DNA of 5,438 nucleotides, taken from contig JABMDE010000009.1 in assembly GCA_015904055.1 (NCBI GenBank), forward strand, positions 13,150 through 18,587, read 5' to 3'. The notes below the pieces were generated by a model. It made no database searches. It saw nothing but the letters and a program-made list of their open reading frames with translations, and was not told the DNA's origin. Position 1 is the first letter of the stretch; every line of letters starts with the position of its first letter. Shown here piece by piece: positions 4,109 through 5,438 of this stretch. The stretch comes from Nitrospira sp. (lineage in GTDB: Bacteria > Nitrospirota > Nitrospiria > Nitrospirales > Nitrospiraceae). A program made the translations under genes and the position numbers.

Positions 4109-4402
4109 ATGAGTATTCGAAAAGGCGGCGGCGAGTGGATGCCGATGTTGCTCCCGGTCGAGCCGCGGGCGTGCGCAGTGTGCAAAGACGGTCTCTACCG
4201 GGACACCACGATGCTCCGTGGCGGGTGGTCTCGCTGCACGGTGTGCGATGAGTTCGTCCACTACGGGTGCCTGGCCAGCGGAAAAGTCGCTTTTCTCAAA
4301 GCGCGTCCGCGCGTGTGCAAAGCCTGCCGGGCAGTGCAGGACGGGACCGCTCCTCCTTCTCCGACCGGTAAGCACACAGTGCCGACAGCTGTCGGGTCAT
4401 GA
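4109..4402 (+). CDS. Small protein with PHD-finger-like Cys4-His-Cys3 zinc site
   Basis: A 97-residue protein of no family I can name. Its core is a full set of eight zinc ligands: C22-x2-C25-x17-C43-x2-C46-x4-H51-x2-C54-x15-C70-x2-C73. Order and spacing match the cross-brace PHD finger, including the CDEFVHYGCL block. RING fingers place their His differently. The Trp usually found two residues before the seventh ligand in PHD fingers is absent (Arg). Such fingers usually bind peptides or proteins and are mostly eukaryotic. The C-terminal 20 residues are Pro/Thr-rich and probably disordered. The ATG at 4109 is the most likely start given the promoter; an internal ATG at 4139 is possible. It overlaps the downstream membrane-protein gene by ATGA, so the two are probably co-translated. 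Confidence 0.75.
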   Translation: MSIRKGGGEWMPMLLPVEPRACAVCKDGLYRDTTMLRGGWSRCTVCDEFVHYGCLASGKVAFLKARPRVCKACRAVQDGTAPPSPTGKHTVPTAVGS

Positions 4403-4734
4403 ATCCAGGCTCACAATCTGGTCCGCTGTCTGTGCGTCCAGGCCGGCCGGCGGCGTTTGCAGAAACCGTCCGGTTGGTGCTGGCTCCGCTGGTCTTGTTG
4501 TGCAGCGGATTCTTCACGGCGAACTTTGTCATTAGTGGCCAGTATTCATGGCCGCTGACAAGCCGGGTGTTTGTGCTGACGCTGACGGTGCTCGTGCTCT
4601 CCTATGAATTTGTCTACAAAGAACAACTCTCGCAGCATGGGTCATCGCGCCAAGCGAAGATCGCGATCCTCCGTTCCTGTCTCATCCCGTATGTATTCGG
4701 TTGGGTACTGCTGATAGCCTGGTGGAAGTTCTAG
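4399..4734 (+). CDS. Small three-helix membrane protein
   Basis: A 111-residue protein, family not recognised. A polar N-terminus of about 22 residues is followed by three hydrophobic segments: about 25-46 (LVLAPLVLLCSGFFTANFVI), about 56-71 (VFVLTLTVLVLSYEFV) and about 91-109 (SCLIPYVFGWVLLIAWW). A basic loop (SSRQAK) lies between the second and third. There is no cleavable signal peptide pattern, so it should be an inner-membrane protein with helical anchors. Its start codon overlaps the stop of the zinc-finger gene (ATGA), indicating one operon and a possible complex with that protein. The stop codon directly abuts the palindromic repeat at 4735. Confidence 0.72.
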   Translation: MNPGSQSGPLSVRPGRPAAFAETVRLVLAPLVLLCSGFFTANFVISGQYSWPLTSRVFVLTLTVLVLSYEFVYKEQLSQHGSSRQAKIAILRSCLIPYVFGWVLLIAWWKF

Positions 4735-4857
4735 CAGGATGTTGAAAAAGCCCGCCAGCGGCGTTCTCGCATCGCTCAGAGGCTCAACGTACCAAAGCGT
4801 ACGCCTCGGCCTCTTCGCTCGCTGCGGCCTTGCCGGACGGACTTTTTGAACATCCTG
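4735..4857. repeat. 123-bp palindromic intergenic repeat, possible bidirectional terminator
   Basis: The termini CAGGATGTT (4735-4743) and AACATCCTG (4849-4857) are perfect inverted repeats, extended inward by AAAAAG and CTTTTT. Imperfect pairing continues inward, including a CGTAC/GTACG stem around an apical CAAAGC loop. I associate repeats beginning like this with intergenic regions of Nitrospira genomes; that is from memory. On both strands the RNA would end in a GC-rich hairpin followed by about five U, so it could serve as a bidirectional terminator after the membrane-protein gene. It abuts that gene's stop codon exactly, and no target-site duplication is visible. Confidence 0.75.
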
Positions 4858-4927
4858 CGGGCTTGTTAGCCTGCGATCAGGACACGGCCATGTGACTCGG
4901 TGCGGTCGTCAGCCATAGGGAGCGGCG

Positions 4928-5299
4928 ATGACACAGATTGTCCGTAGCGGAGCCTTTCTTCAACAGTGCTGGTCGGTTCATCCTCTCTGTGTGGTGGTCA
5001 AACGGATGGGGGATGATCGTCGGCTTGTGTTGGCATGCAGCTCCTGCAAGTCCGGCCATTATCTGACGGTGGGGCTCGTAACCTCGAAAGAGGCGACGGC
5101 TTCAGATCTCGTTGCAGCCGGGCAGATCGGCCAAGATGTCACAGGTGAAGAGTTGTTGAGCGCCTGCATTATGACCCATCGCTCGGCCATTACGTTGCGT
5201 GAGATGGACGTGTTTCAGGATCTTGTGTTGCTGCGTTGCACCGACTGCCGCCGGCACTATACGGTGCAGGTGTCGGCGTTCGAGACACATCAGAAATAG
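4928..5299 (+). CDS. Small protein with duplicated CxxC half-sites (probable zinc-binding)
   Basis: A 123-residue protein, family not recognised. Two similar segments stand at its ends. One is LVLACSSCKSGHYLTVGLV, with a CxxC at residues 38-41. The other is LVLLRCTDCRRHYTVQVSAF, with a CxxC near residues 104-107. Each places CxxC after a hydrophobic strand and a His-Tyr plus a strand after it. Together the four Cys could bind one zinc ion as a zinc ribbon, or the protein may be an internal duplication. The middle (about 53-95) is predicted helical and acidic. GGGAG 6 bases upstream supports the ATG at 4928. It stands alone after the palindromic repeat, so it likely has its own promoter, which I could not identify. 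Confidence 0.72.
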   Translation: MTQIVRSGAFLQQCWSVHPLCVVVKRMGDDRRLVLACSSCKSGHYLTVGLVTSKEATASDLVAAGQIGQDVTGEELLSACIMTHRSAITLREMDVFQDLVLLRCTDCRRHYTVQVSAFETHQK

Positions 5300-5346
5300 C
5301 CGGTGGCTGCTGGTTGCAAATACACGCGACAGCCTCTTTTGTGATC

Positions 5347-5438
5347 ATGTCCCACCCCATGACGTTCACTGACGAAGAAACCGCGTTGTTGGCCGATGCC
5401 CGCTTCTTTCAAAAGAAGGCGGTGATTACGGCCAAGGT
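5347..5438 (+). CDS. Unrecognised gene, N-terminal 30 codons, cut by window edge
   Basis: An open frame starting MSHPMTFTDEETALLADARFF and running off the right edge. The start could be the ATG at 5347 or the in-frame ATG at 5359. No good ribosome binding site is seen before either, so the start is uncertain. The helical, charged N-terminus does not identify a family. Its plus-strand position 47 bases after the CxxC gene allows co-transcription with it. Confidence 0.5.
   Translation, partial: MSHPMTFTDEETALLADARFFQKKAVITAK

Noticed and set aside
4094..4535. Other frames on both strands over the zinc-finger operon
   Set aside because: The two plus-strand genes overlap by ATGA and have ordered zinc ligands or membrane helices; the other frames show neither.
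1..5438. CRISPR arrays, tRNA or rRNA genes
   Set aside because: No regularly spaced repeats of CRISPR size and no cloverleaf or rRNA-like sequence were seen on either strand.

Overview
The window looks like bacterial chromosome, most likely from a Nitrospira-type (Nitrospirota) genome. That assignment is an inference: it rests on a 123-bp palindromic intergenic repeat at 4735-4857 of a kind I associate with Nitrospira genomes, and on the overall gene style. It cannot be proven from the window alone. The only conserved housekeeping gene is the 5' end of a farnesyl/geranylgeranyl diphosphate synthase gene (ispA), which leaves the window on the minus strand at the left edge. All other genes are small plus-strand accessory genes.

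Layout. 1-294: ispA start (minus strand). 295-816: a long stretch without a convincing intact gene. It holds a roughly 125-bp imperfect palindrome (383-507), a G10 run, a pair of direct repeats that look like an IS end (682-713), and a 20-codon reading frame that may be the tail of a lost gene. 817-1068: a DUF4926-family gene. 1069-1404: non-coding, with integron-like core sites and a strong hairpin. 1405-1954: a complete 550-bp integron gene cassette carrying a PD-(D/E)XK-like nuclease gene and a clear attC site. 1955-2477: the start of a second cassette carrying a GIY-YIG-like nuclease gene, whose own attC is not visible. 2478-2702: nothing recognisable. 2703-3354: a Phd/YefM antitoxin and RelE/ParE toxin operon with a sigma70-like promoter and a 9-bp palindromic operator. 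3459-3990: a second toxin-antitoxin pair, BrnT toxin first, followed by an antitoxin that is not the usual BrnA. 4071-4734: an apparently leaderless two-gene operon encoding a small protein with a PHD-finger-like Cys4-His-Cys3 zinc site and a three-helix membrane protein. 4735-4857: the palindromic repeat. 4928-5299: a small protein with two duplicated CxxC half-sites. 5347 to the end: the start of an unrecognised gene.

How it fits together. From about 600 to 4000 the window reads as an accumulation zone for mobile and selfish elements: an IS remnant, integron cassettes without an integrase, an orphan immunity-type gene and two toxin-antitoxin modules. The two adjacent cassette-borne nuclease genes are candidates for host-defence functions. 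The zinc-finger plus membrane-protein operon at 4109-4734 is the part that looks least described.
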